Positions 43,680 to 51,101 of a stretch of DNA of 64,000 bases are shown here, in pieces. The position numbers and the translations under genes were made by a program. Location: contig CAYORU010000018.1 in the NCBI GenBank assembly GCA_964406445.1, positions 1-64,000 on the forward strand, given 5' to 3'. The DNA is from SG8-30 sp964406445 (GTDB taxonomy: Bacteria; Pseudomonadota; Gammaproteobacteria; Steroidobacterales; Steroidobacteraceae). The first letter of the stretch is position 1, and every line of letters starts with the position of its first letter. The notes beneath the pieces are model-generated. The model made no database searches. It was not told where the DNA came from and saw only the letters and a list, made by a program, of their open reading frames with translations.

Positions 43680-45224
43680 ATGGAGTTCCTCCTGCTGACG
43701 CCCGGTGCCGTCACGTTGCCTGAGCTTCGACGCATCGCGCGCGGCACGGCACCGGTCGCGCTCGCCGCAGGCTGGCACGCTCCCGTAGAGCGGGCCGTCG
43801 CCGCGGTCGCTGCCCGGCTCGACGCGGGCGAGGCGCTCTACGGCATCAACACCGGCTTCGGGCGGCTGGCGAAGACACGCATCGCGCCAGACGAACTCGC
43901 CAAGCTGCAGCTCTACATCGTCCGCTCCCACGCCGCGGGCGTCGGTGATCCCCTGCCGGACTCCACCGTCCGCCTCGCGATGGCGCTCAAGGCCGCGAGC
44001 CTGGCGCGCGGCTACTCCGGCGTGCGGCCGGTCATCGTCGAGCGCCTGCTCGCGATGCTCGCAGCCGGCGTGCTGCCGCGCGTGCCGGCGCAGGGCTCGG
44101 TCGGCGCCTCGGGCGACCTCGCGCCGCTCGCGCACCTGTCGCTCGCGCTGATCGGCGAGGGCACCGTGCACTTCGGCGGGCGGGTCATGCCGGCCGTCGA
44201 GGCGCTCGCCGCTACCGGCATCGAGCCGGTCGAGCTGGGACCCAAGGAGGGGCTCGCGCTGCTGAACGGCACGCAGGTGTCCGCGGCGCTCGCGCTGGAG
44301 GGCCTGTTCGAGGCCGAGGACCTGCTGCTCGCCTCGATCCTCACCGGCGCCATGTGCGTGGACGCCGCGCTCGGCAGTCGCACGCCCTTCGACCCGCGCA
44401 TCCAGGAGGTGCGCGGCCACGCCGCGCAGGCCGACGTCGCCGCCGCATTCCGTGCGGTGCTCGCGCACAGCGAGATCGAGCACTCGCACGAGGACTGCGA
44501 CCGGGTGCAGGACCCGTACTCGCTTCGCTGCCAGCCGCAGGTCGCCGGCGCCTGCCTGCAGCAGCTGCGCGACGCCGCGCGCTGGCTCGGGGTGGAGGCG
44601 AACGGCGTCTCCGACAACCCGCTGGTGTTCGGCGAGGCCGGCGAGGTGCTCTCGGGCGGCAACTTCCACGCCGAGCCGGTCGCCTTCGCCGCCGACAACC
44701 TCGCGCTCGCGATCGCCGAGATCGGCGCGCTCTCCGAGCGGCGCATCGCGATGCTGATCGACTCGTCCCTGAGCCAGCTGCCGCCGTTCCTGGTGGAGGA
44801 GGGCGGGCTCAACTCCGGCTTCATGCTCGCGCAGGTGACGGCCGCGGCGCTCGCGAGCGAGAACAAGTCGCTCGCCCACCCTGCCTCGGTGGACAGCCTG
44901 CCGACCTCCGCGAACCAGGAGGACCACGTCAGCATGGCGACCTTCGCGGCGCGCCGCCTGCTCGCGATGGCGGAGAACACGCGCGGCATCCTGGCCATCG
45001 AGCTGCTCGCCGCGGCGCAGGGCCTCGACTTCCGCCGGCCGCTGCGCTCCTCGTCGGCGCTCGAGCAGGCGCACGCGCGGCTGCGCCGCGCTGTCGCCTT
45101 CTACGACCACGACCGGCACTTCGCTCCGGACATCGAGGCGGCCAAGGCCGTGATCCGCGACGAGGCGCTGCTCGCGCTCGTGCCCGCCGGGCTGGTGCCG
45201 GGGCGGCCGGCGGCCGGCGGCTGA
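43680..45224 (+). CDS. hutH: Histidine ammonia-lyase
   Basis: 514 residues. Ala143-Ser144-Gly145 (GSVGASGDLAPL) form the MIO cofactor. NTGFGRLAKTRI, YSLRCQPQV, SDNPLVF and NQEDHVSMATFAARR are the other family motifs. It removes ammonia from histidine to make urocanate, the first step of the pathway. hutU and hutH lie 7 bases apart and are surely one operon. No histidine transporter is found near, so uptake is encoded elsewhere. Confidence 0.97.
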   Translation: MEFLLLTPGAVTLPELRRIARGTAPVALAAGWHAPVERAVAAVAARLDAGEALYGINTGFGRLAKTRIAPDELAKLQLYIVRSHAAGVGDPLPDSTVRLAMALKAASLARGYSGVRPVIVERLLAMLAAGVLPRVPAQGSVGASGDLAPLAHLSLALIGEGTVHFGGRVMPAVEALAATGIEPVELGPKEGLALLNGTQVSAALALEGLFEAEDLLLASILTGAMCVDAALGSRTPFDPRIQEVRGHAAQADVAAAFRAVLAHSEIEHSHEDCDRVQDPYSLRCQPQVAGACLQQLRDAARWLGVEANGVSDNPLVFGEAGEVLSGGNFHAEPVAFAADNLALAIAEIGALSERRIAMLIDSSLSQLPPFLVEEGGLNSGFMLAQVTAAALASENKSLAHPASVDSLPTSANQEDHVSMATFAARRLLAMAENTRGILAIELLAAAQGLDFRRPLRSSSALEQAHARLRRAVAFYDHDRHFAPDIEAAKAVIRDEALLALVPAGLVPGRPAAGG

Positions 45225-45232
45225 ACCGTCGG

Positions 45233-45733
45233 CTACTCGAGCAGCGGCGCGACCTCGGCCCGGAACTGCTCGAGGCTCTTCTTGCCCTGGATGCGCCTGG
45301 CGACCTGGCCGTCGCGGCCGATCAGGTAGGTGGTCGGGAGCAGCTCGTTCCAGGCCGGGTCCACCACGCTCACGGCGGCGTCCATGTCCGGCGTGGCGCG
45401 CAGCAGCGAGCGGAAGGCGACGAAGTGCTTCGCGCGGAACGCCTCCACCGCGGCGAACTCCGCCGGGTCGTCCATGCCGAGCGCGACCAGCGCGAGGCCA
45501 CGGCCCGCGAGCTCGCCCTCGAGCTGCATCAGGTCCGGGATCTCGCGCAGGCAGGGCGTGCACCAGGTGGCCCAGAGATTCAGCACCACCACCTTGCCGC
45601 GGTGACGGTCGAGTTCCGCGCGGATCGCCGCGGGATCGGCGAGGCGCAGGCCGCCCTCCGCGGCGTCTGCGGGCGGCGCAGGGCCGAGAAGCGCCGCGGC
45701 CAGCAGCGCCGCGAAAAGCCCGCGGGCGGTCAC
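45233..45733 (-). CDS. TlpA-like thioredoxin, exported
   Basis: 166 residues. A signal peptide (TARGLFAALLAAALLGPAPPA) is followed by a thioredoxin fold with active site WATWCTPCLREIPDL (CxxC) and the cis-Pro loop ELLPTTYLIGRDGQV. It probably reduces disulfides in the periplasm, as TlpA/ResA do for cytochrome c or copper proteins. The GTG start overlaps the TGA of the upstream BNR gene (GTGA), so both are translated together; the BNR protein has a CPCC and a CKSC motif, perhaps its redox partner. Confidence 0.88.
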   Translation of the reverse strand: MTARGLFAALLAAALLGPAPPADAAEGGLRLADPAAIRAELDRHRGKVVVLNLWATWCTPCLREIPDLMQLEGELAGRGLALVALGMDDPAEFAAVEAFRAKHFVAFRSLLRATPDMDAAVSVVDPAWNELLPTTYLIGRDGQVARRIQGKKSLEQFRAEVAPLLE

Positions 45734-47052
45734 GGCGCCTGGCAGCTCTTGCAGGCGACCGGCGTGAAGACCTTGTCCGCGAGGATCTGCTCGCCCTGCT
45801 GCCAGACCACGACCGCGCCGTCGTCGGGCGCGGGCGCGGCGGCCGGCCAGCTGCCGGGGCCCTCGGGTGCGGCGAGCTCCGCGACCGGGCCGAGCGCGTC
45901 GCCGGCCGCCGTGGACGTGCGCATGAACACGCGCCGTTCGCCGCCGGCCTTGGCGTGCCAGAAGGCGTAGACGCCGCGGCCGGTGGCCGCGAGCGCCGGC
46001 GCGTCGGAGACCGCGGCCTCGGGGTGCAGCTTGATGGCTTCGCCGAACGACCGGCCACCGTCGGTGGAGTGCGAGAACAGCACGCCGCCCGGTTGCACCG
46101 CGCCGTTGAACACGGCGGCGTAGAGGTCCTTGCCGCGGGCGGCGAGCGCGGTGGGCTTGAGCGGGCAGCCTTCCAGCACCCACGGCGGGCCGCTCACCGT
46201 GACGCGCCCGGCGAAGCTGCGCGCGCCGTCGGTCGAGACCGCGACCACGGGGTCGCGCTGGTTGCCCTCGTGCACCACGCGGCCGCCGAGGTAGAGCTCG
46301 CCGTCGCTGCCGATCGTGCTGGTGAGCTGGCAGCAGGGGCAGGCGCCGGTGCCGAAGGCCTCGCGCTCGGCCTCCCAGGTCGCGCCGTCGTCGCGCGACG
46401 CCGCCATGAAGATCTTCGAGGTCATGTCCTGCTCGGTCATGTCGCGGGTGTCGAGCCAGAACGCGTAGACGCCGCCGTCGCGACCGACCGCCATGGTGCC
46501 GAAGACGTGCGCCTGCGCGAGGCCGCCGTGCACGAGATGCTCGAGGTCCTCGGCGGGTTCGCCGTTCAGCCGCACGGGCTTCGAGAAGGTCCTTCCGCCG
46601 TCGGTCGAGCGCGCGTAGTGCGACACCGCGACCGCCTTGCCGATCGCGCTCGAGGTCTCGTTCGCCGGGTAGAATACGTGGACGGTGCCGGTCGGGCCGA
46701 CGCCGACCTTCGGCTTGCTGACCGCGAAGCCCCAGACCTCGCCGTCCTCGGCATTGACCCGCACGGGCTTCGAGAAGCTCTTGCCGCCGTCGTCGGAACG
46801 CGCGTAGTACACGTCCGACCAGGCTTGGTGCGTATGTCCGCCAGCGTTGTGGACGTGGCCGAGCTTGTCGGGCGTGCCGAGCGGCCCCTTGTCGAGCCAG
46901 ACCACGTGGATCGAGCCGTCGGGCCCCACCGCCACGTCGGGCGCCTGGCCGCGCCGCGTCGGGTCGCTGACGGGCGTCCAGGCGGCAGCCGCGAACGTGG
47001 CGAAGCACAGCACGGCGCCCGCGAGGCGCGCGCAGGTTCCGGTCGAGTGCAT
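45730..47052 (-). CDS. Secreted BNR-repeat (sialidase-fold) protein
   Basis: 440 residues with a signal peptide (GTCARLAGAVLCFATFAAAA). The mature part is a beta-propeller with Asp-box-like repeats: SDDGGKSFSKPV, STDGGRTFSKPV, SRDDGATWEAE, STDGARSFAG, STDGGRSFGE. No sialidase catalytic Arg triad or Tyr was identified, so sialidase activity is doubtful. GACPCCQ (residues about 246-252) and the C-terminal CKSCQ suggest metal or disulfide binding. The start at 47052 follows GAGGGGGG. It is coupled to the thioredoxin gene downstream. Confidence 0.82.
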   Translation of the reverse strand: MHSTGTCARLAGAVLCFATFAAAAWTPVSDPTRRGQAPDVAVGPDGSIHVVWLDKGPLGTPDKLGHVHNAGGHTHQAWSDVYYARSDDGGKSFSKPVRVNAEDGEVWGFAVSKPKVGVGPTGTVHVFYPANETSSAIGKAVAVSHYARSTDGGRTFSKPVRLNGEPAEDLEHLVHGGLAQAHVFGTMAVGRDGGVYAFWLDTRDMTEQDMTSKIFMAASRDDGATWEAEREAFGTGACPCCQLTSTIGSDGELYLGGRVVHEGNQRDPVVAVSTDGARSFAGRVTVSGPPWVLEGCPLKPTALAARGKDLYAAVFNGAVQPGGVLFSHSTDGGRSFGEAIKLHPEAAVSDAPALAATGRGVYAFWHAKAGGERRVFMRTSTAAGDALGPVAELAAPEGPGSWPAAAPAPDDGAVVVWQQGEQILADKVFTPVACKSCQAP

Positions 47053-47088
47053 CCGTCCCCCCTCTCGAGACGTTCCGCTGTCCGCGCC

Positions 47089-47117
47089 AGTGTAGGCGAG
47101 GCCCATGGTTCCGTCAG
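47089..47117 (-). promoter_or_regulatory. Probable sigma-70 promoter of BNR/TlpA operon
   Basis: On the minus strand, CTGACG (47112-47117) and TACACT (47089-47094) lie 17 bases apart, 37 bases before the BNR-gene start codon. Each hexamer matches 4 of 6 consensus bases. Confidence 0.4.
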
Positions 47118-47179
47118 CCGGGCGTGGCGAGGCCGGCCGGCGCGACCGATAATCGGCCGGTCCTTCGGGCGGAACGAGC

Positions 47180-47659
47180 ATGGACCCCACGCGACAGACT
47201 ACGACGCTGCCTGCCGGCGCGCAGGCTCTCGGCTTCGCCGGGCTGATTCCCTTCGTGGCCGCGGCGGTGGCTTCGCTGGCCCTCGACGAGCCGTCGTCGC
47301 GCGAGCTCGCCGGCCGGGTGCTGCTCGGCTATGGCGCCGTGATCCTGGCCTTCCTCGGCGGTGTGCACTGGGGCCTGGTGCTGCGCGACCGGCCAGGCCA
47401 GTCGCTCAAGCCACTCGCGATCGGCGTGCTGCCCTCGCTGGTCGGCTGGGTGTCGCTGCTCCTGCCCTACGAGCAGGCGCTCGCGGTGCAGGTCGCCTGC
47501 TTCGGCGGCTTCTGGCTCTACGAGCACCGCGTGCTCGGCGCCGACGTGATGACGCCGGGCTACCTCGGGCTGCGCCGCTGGCTGACCCTGATCGTGTGCG
47601 CCACGCTCGCCCTGGCGCTGGTCGGGCCCGAGCTCGCGGCGGGGCGGGCCGGTGGCTGA
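47180..47659 (+). CDS. DUF3429 membrane protein
   Basis: 159 residues with about five hydrophobic helices (ALGFAGLIPFVAAAVASLAL, YGAVILAFLGGVHWGLVL, LAIGVLPSLVGWVSLLL and the last near residue 140). FLGGVHWG and GYLGLRRWLT match the DUF3429 family, of unknown function. The ATG at 47180 is chosen. A GATAAT (47148-47153) inside a CCGAT-A-ATCGG palindrome lies 27 bases upstream and may be the -10. Its end overlaps the MOSC gene. Confidence 0.87.
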   Translation: MDPTRQTTTLPAGAQALGFAGLIPFVAAAVASLALDEPSSRELAGRVLLGYGAVILAFLGGVHWGLVLRDRPGQSLKPLAIGVLPSLVGWVSLLLPYEQALAVQVACFGGFWLYEHRVLGADVMTPGYLGLRRWLTLIVCATLALALVGPELAAGRAGG

Positions 47660-48176
47660 GCCGCGCGCCAGCGCCCTCGATACCCTGCTCGCCACGCTGC
47701 CGCAGCGCGGCCGCGTCACCTGGATCGGCGTGCGGCCGGCGCGGCGGGTCGCGCCGGTTCCCGTCGAGGCGGTCGAGGCGCGCCCCGGCCAGGGCCTCAC
47801 CGGCGACCGCTTTTCCGGCGCCGCCGCGAGCAAGCGGCAGGTGACGCTGATCCAGGCCGAGCACCTCGCGGCGGTCGGCGGCATGCTCGGCCGTGAAGCC
47901 GTCGATCCCGCGCTCACGCGCCGCAACATCGTCGTCGCCGGCGTGAACCTGCTCGCGCTGCGGGGCGCGCGCTTCCGGGTCGGCGCCGCGCTGCTCGAGG
48001 GCACCGGCGCCTGCGCGCCCTGCTCGCGGATGGAAGAAGCGCTCGGGCCCGGCGGGTTCAACGCGATGCGCGGCCACGGCGGCATCACGGCCCGCGTGCT
48101 CGAGGCGGGCGTGATCCGCGTCGGCGACGAAGTGGAGCTGGTCGCGCCCGGTCCGCTCGGCAAGGAGGAGAAATAG
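47652..48176 (+). CDS. MOSC-domain protein (YiiM-like)
   Basis: 174 residues. The MOSC core shows GLTGDRFSGAAASKRQVTLIQAEHL, RRNIVVAGVNLLAL and FRVGAALLEGTGACAPCSRME, with the conserved Cys expected to bind a sulfur-carrier or molybdenum cofactor sulfur. YiiM-type proteins help detoxify N-hydroxylated compounds. GTG at 47652 starts inside the DUF3429 end, an 8-base overlap, so expression is coupled. The stop is followed at once by the cupin gene. Confidence 0.9.
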   Translation: MAEPRASALDTLLATLPQRGRVTWIGVRPARRVAPVPVEAVEARPGQGLTGDRFSGAAASKRQVTLIQAEHLAAVGGMLGREAVDPALTRRNIVVAGVNLLALRGARFRVGAALLEGTGACAPCSRMEEALGPGGFNAMRGHGGITARVLEAGVIRVGDEVELVAPGPLGKEEK

Positions 48177-48767
48177 ATGAGCGGGCAACCCGGCTTCGAC
48201 GAGGACCGGCGGCGCCTGCTGGCGTTGGCGGCGGGTCTTGCGCTCGCGCCGGCCGCCTCCGGCGGCGCGACAGGCTGGACGCCGCTGCGGCGCGTGGTCA
48301 CGGCCGAGGGGCCGGACGGCGCGGCGCTCGTGCTCGCCGACGGCGAGCCGGGCAACAGCTTCGTGATGAACGGCACGCGCGTCACGCGCCTGTGGGAGAC
48401 GCCCGCGGTGCCGGCGGCGCTGCCGGTGACGGAGGACCTCGGGGCGAGCGCCGGCAACGCCTATCGCGAGGGCTTTCGCGGCGCGAGTTTCTACGTCGCC
48501 GAGATCCCGCCGGGCATCGGCGAGGCCGAGATCCCTCTGCACCGCCAGGACACGCTCGACTTCATGGCGGTGCTCGCCGGGCGGATCGTGCTCAAGCTGC
48601 CGAATCGCGCGCTCGAGCTCGGCGCCGGCGACACGCTGGTGCAGGCCGGCAACCTGCACACCTGGGAGAACCGCTTCGACGCGCCCTGCCTGCTGCTGTT
48701 CGTCGTGCTCGCCGCCGGGCGCGAGCCGCTGGCCGCGGCGAAGCCTTCGGCGCTCGCGGTCGGCTGA
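48177..48767 (+). CDS. Cupin-domain protein with N-terminal signal-like helix
   Basis: 196 residues. The N-terminus EDRRRLLALAAGLALAPAAS looks like a Tat-like or Sec signal. A single cupin barrel follows: IPPGIGEAEIPLHRQDTLDFMAVLAGRIVLKL and LGAGDTLVQAGNLHTWENR. His of LHRQD, Asp, and the His of NLHTW keep two to three metal ligands (motif 1 is degenerate). Its ATG directly abuts the MOSC stop, with AAGGAGGAG upstream. The function is unknown. Confidence 0.85.
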   Translation: MSGQPGFDEDRRRLLALAAGLALAPAASGGATGWTPLRRVVTAEGPDGAALVLADGEPGNSFVMNGTRVTRLWETPAVPAALPVTEDLGASAGNAYREGFRGASFYVAEIPPGIGEAEIPLHRQDTLDFMAVLAGRIVLKLPNRALELGAGDTLVQAGNLHTWENRFDAPCLLLFVVLAAGREPLAAAKPSALAVG

Positions 48768-48780
48768 ATCCCTGCAGCGA

Positions 48781-48816
48781 CCCGCGGACCCCGGCCGGGT
48801 GACCGGGGCCCGCGGG
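48781..48816. terminator. Bidirectional hairpin between converging genes
   Basis: The left arm 48781-48794 (CCCGCGGACCCCGG) and right arm 48803-48816 (CCGGGGCCCGCGGG) pair in 13 of 14 positions around an 8-base loop. It lies 13 bases after the cupin stop and 6 bases before the end of the minus-strand gene, so it can end both transcripts. There is no T-run. Confidence 0.55.
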
Positions 48817-48822
48817 ACTCGC

Positions 48823-50829
48823 TCACTGCACGAGTCGCACCGAGTCGCTCGCGAAGATCAGCTCGCCGTTCGTCAGCTTGCCGCTCAGCGTCACCACGGT
48901 CTGGCCCGCAACCCAGTTGCTGGCGACGTTCTCGAAATGACACAGCAGGTCGGGCAGGCCGTCGCCGTTCACGTCGGTCGTCGCGCAGGTGCCGCCGCTC
49001 TTGCCCTTGCGGCGCACCGTCAGCGTACCGAGCCTGAGCGAGGCGACGTCCACTTCGTGCACCTGGAAGCGCTCGGAGCCGAGCACGGCCACCGGGATCA
49101 CGCCGTTCGCGCCCGGGTTCACCGTGTTGTCGACGGAATCGGGCTTGAGGTCCATGCGGACCTCCGGCTCGAAGCCGCAGTCGGTGCAGGCCGGGGCGAG
49201 GCCCGCGGCGAGCTGGCGCAGCACGGCCGCAGGGGCCTGCGGATCCGGCAGCACGACGATGGTGTTGGCCGCATCGACGAAGCCGTTCTGGAGGTCCGCG
49301 GGCGCCGCCACGGCGCCGTTGTACCAGGCGCGGCCGCGCGCCGGCGTCTGCGCCGACGCGGCGAGGTAGAAGCGGTCGCCGGGCGCGACGCGCACCGGCT
49401 CGCCCTCGACCGCCACATTGCCCTCGCAGCGGAACACCTTCAGCACGACCGAGCGGTCGTCTGCCGTCTCACCCTCGGGGCTCGTGTAGACCGCGGCGCC
49501 GAGGATCGCGCCGGCCGGCCACGGACTGCCGTCCGGCAGGCGGTGCAGCAGGGACACGGTGCCGTTGGCGCTGGTGGCCGTCTGCTGCTCGGCGCCGCAG
49601 CGCAGGCTGTTGAAGTCGCGCAGCGCCGCCATCGATACGGCCGGAACCCTGCTCGCGTCGACGATCGCGAGTACGGTGTTCATCTGCGCGCCGCCGGCGC
49701 GGACACCTTCCGCGATCACGCGGCCGTCCCGGTACAGTGGCGGTGTCGCGCCGTACACGTGGCTGCGAATCGAGTAGCCGAGGTTCGCGACCAGCGCGAG
49801 ATCGGTCGCCTCGCTGCCGCCGTACACGTACTCCTGGTAGGCCAGCAGGTTCGAGTTGTCACGGGCGACGTCGGTCGGAACCGCGCTGCCGCGCAGCACC
49901 GGCAGGCCGCCGGGTCCGCCGAAGGACACCGCGCCGAACACGCTGCCGAGCGGCTCGGGCGTCGCCTGGCCCGGGGCGGGGAACGACGGCGTGAAGGTCC
50001 GGGCGAAGTCGCCGAGGCCGGCGATGCCGCCGACGTCCTGCACGAGCGGCTGCGCGCCGCCGCCGACGATACAATCGTCCCCGGCGAATGCGCTGTTCGG
50101 ATTGAGGTCCGGATACCCGCAGTGCCGGGCGCTCAGGAAGTAGTAACTGCCATAGCTCGGGATCGAGACCGCCTCGACGCCGCCCCTCAGGCAGGCGCCC
50201 GGCTCGGCGCAGACCTCGAAGAGCCTGGTCGCCTGCTGGACCAGGCGCGGATCGGGCTCGAGAGCGATGGCCTGCGGCGGTGAGCCGGTCACCGCCACGA
50301 GCTGCGGCGAGAAGGCGCTGGCGAGGTCACGGAAGATCACGCTGAACGTGGTGCCGTCGAACAGCGTCCTGATGCCCCAGGAGATGCCATCCACGGGCTC
50401 TGGCGTGCCGTTGCGGGCCAGGTCCTGGTAGTCGTCACGCACGAAGACCAGGCCCTGGGCCGGATCGAAGTCGACGCCCGGCTCGATCGTGCAGGGATTG
50501 CAGGACTCGCCGATGAAGATCGCGACGCGCAGCCCGGTCGGCGCGTCGTACTCGTAGCGGACGCCTGGACGCGGAAGGCCGGTCACGGGGTCGGCCGAAC
50601 TGGGCCGCGAGCGCGTCAGCGTCGCAGCGGTGTCGAAGCCGACGACCACCCTGAATGGCGCGCCGACCGCGAAGTCGGACGGATAGACGCCGGCCGGAAC
50701 CTCGGTCAGCGTGCCGCGGAACTCCCAGACGGTCGGAAACGCTTCAGCGGCCGACGACAGCGCGCCGAGGCCAATCGCGCACGCGCAGGCGCGCGCCGCA
50801 CCGAGGGTGCGGTTCAATGCGGAGGACAT
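48823..50829 (-). CDS. Large secreted protein with C-terminal IPV-DVNGDG domain
   Basis: 668 residues. Signal peptide ARACACAIGLGALSSAAEA. The N-terminal half (TVWEFRGTLTEVPAGVYPSDF) is of unknown fold. The C-terminal domain shows VRMDLKPDSVDNTVNPG, GVIPVAVLGSERFQVHEVD and TTDVNGDGLPDLLCHF, a calcium-binding-like pattern common in exported proteins of environmental bacteria. Several Cys pairs (SCNPC, CAEPGAC, CTDC) suggest disulfides. The function is unknown. The start has AGGGAGA before the ATG. A promoter and a 180-base structured leader are described separately. Confidence 0.78.
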   Translation of the reverse strand: MSSALNRTLGAARACACAIGLGALSSAAEAFPTVWEFRGTLTEVPAGVYPSDFAVGAPFRVVVGFDTAATLTRSRPSSADPVTGLPRPGVRYEYDAPTGLRVAIFIGESCNPCTIEPGVDFDPAQGLVFVRDDYQDLARNGTPEPVDGISWGIRTLFDGTTFSVIFRDLASAFSPQLVAVTGSPPQAIALEPDPRLVQQATRLFEVCAEPGACLRGGVEAVSIPSYGSYYFLSARHCGYPDLNPNSAFAGDDCIVGGGAQPLVQDVGGIAGLGDFARTFTPSFPAPGQATPEPLGSVFGAVSFGGPGGLPVLRGSAVPTDVARDNSNLLAYQEYVYGGSEATDLALVANLGYSIRSHVYGATPPLYRDGRVIAEGVRAGGAQMNTVLAIVDASRVPAVSMAALRDFNSLRCGAEQQTATSANGTVSLLHRLPDGSPWPAGAILGAAVYTSPEGETADDRSVVLKVFRCEGNVAVEGEPVRVAPGDRFYLAASAQTPARGRAWYNGAVAAPADLQNGFVDAANTIVVLPDPQAPAAVLRQLAAGLAPACTDCGFEPEVRMDLKPDSVDNTVNPGANGVIPVAVLGSERFQVHEVDVASLRLGTLTVRRKGKSGGTCATTDVNGDGLPDLLCHFENVASNWVAGQTVVTLSGKLTNGELIFASDSVRLVQ

Positions 50830-50976
50830 AGATCTCCCTTGCAGCAGATGAATTCGCGGTTTGCTGAGGGAGCCGCCGCGTCCCGCGGAGGATCCACCCG
50901 GACAAACGCCCTTCTTGCTCTTGCTTTCGCGTCAGCCCGGTGACCGGAAGCGGTCTCCGCCGCTTGCGATCCGAGG

Positions 50977-51013
50977 CACTGCGGCCTTGCCGTTCGGGCG
51001 GCACGCCGCAGTG
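50977..51013 (-). other. Hairpin at the 5' end of the predicted leader of 48823-50829
   Basis: CACTGCGGC (50977-50985) and GCCGCAGTG (51005-51013) form a perfect 9-base stem; inside it GCCG and CGGC can form a second stem. On the minus strand it begins just after the predicted transcription start near 51012, about 150 bases before the start codon. No known riboswitch class was recognised. Confidence 0.45.
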
Positions 51014-51019
51014 ACTTCA

Positions 51020-51048
51020 ATCTATGCCGCTGCCCGAGACGGCGTCAA
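51020..51048 (-). promoter_or_regulatory. Probable sigma-70 promoter of the secreted protein gene
   Basis: On the minus strand TTGACG (51043-51048), a 17-base spacer, then ATAGAT (51020-51025). The leader to the ATG at 50829 is about 180 bases, long for this genome, and contains the hairpins noted. Confidence 0.55.
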
Positions 51049-51101
51049 CTCGCGCTGGAAAAGACGGGGATTCTGTCAACTCGCCGCTCTGCGCGACGCG
51101 T

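Noticed and set aside
43431..46058. An 875-residue minus-strand frame over hutH
   Set aside because: Antisense to hutH and to real minus genes in another frame; no family features.
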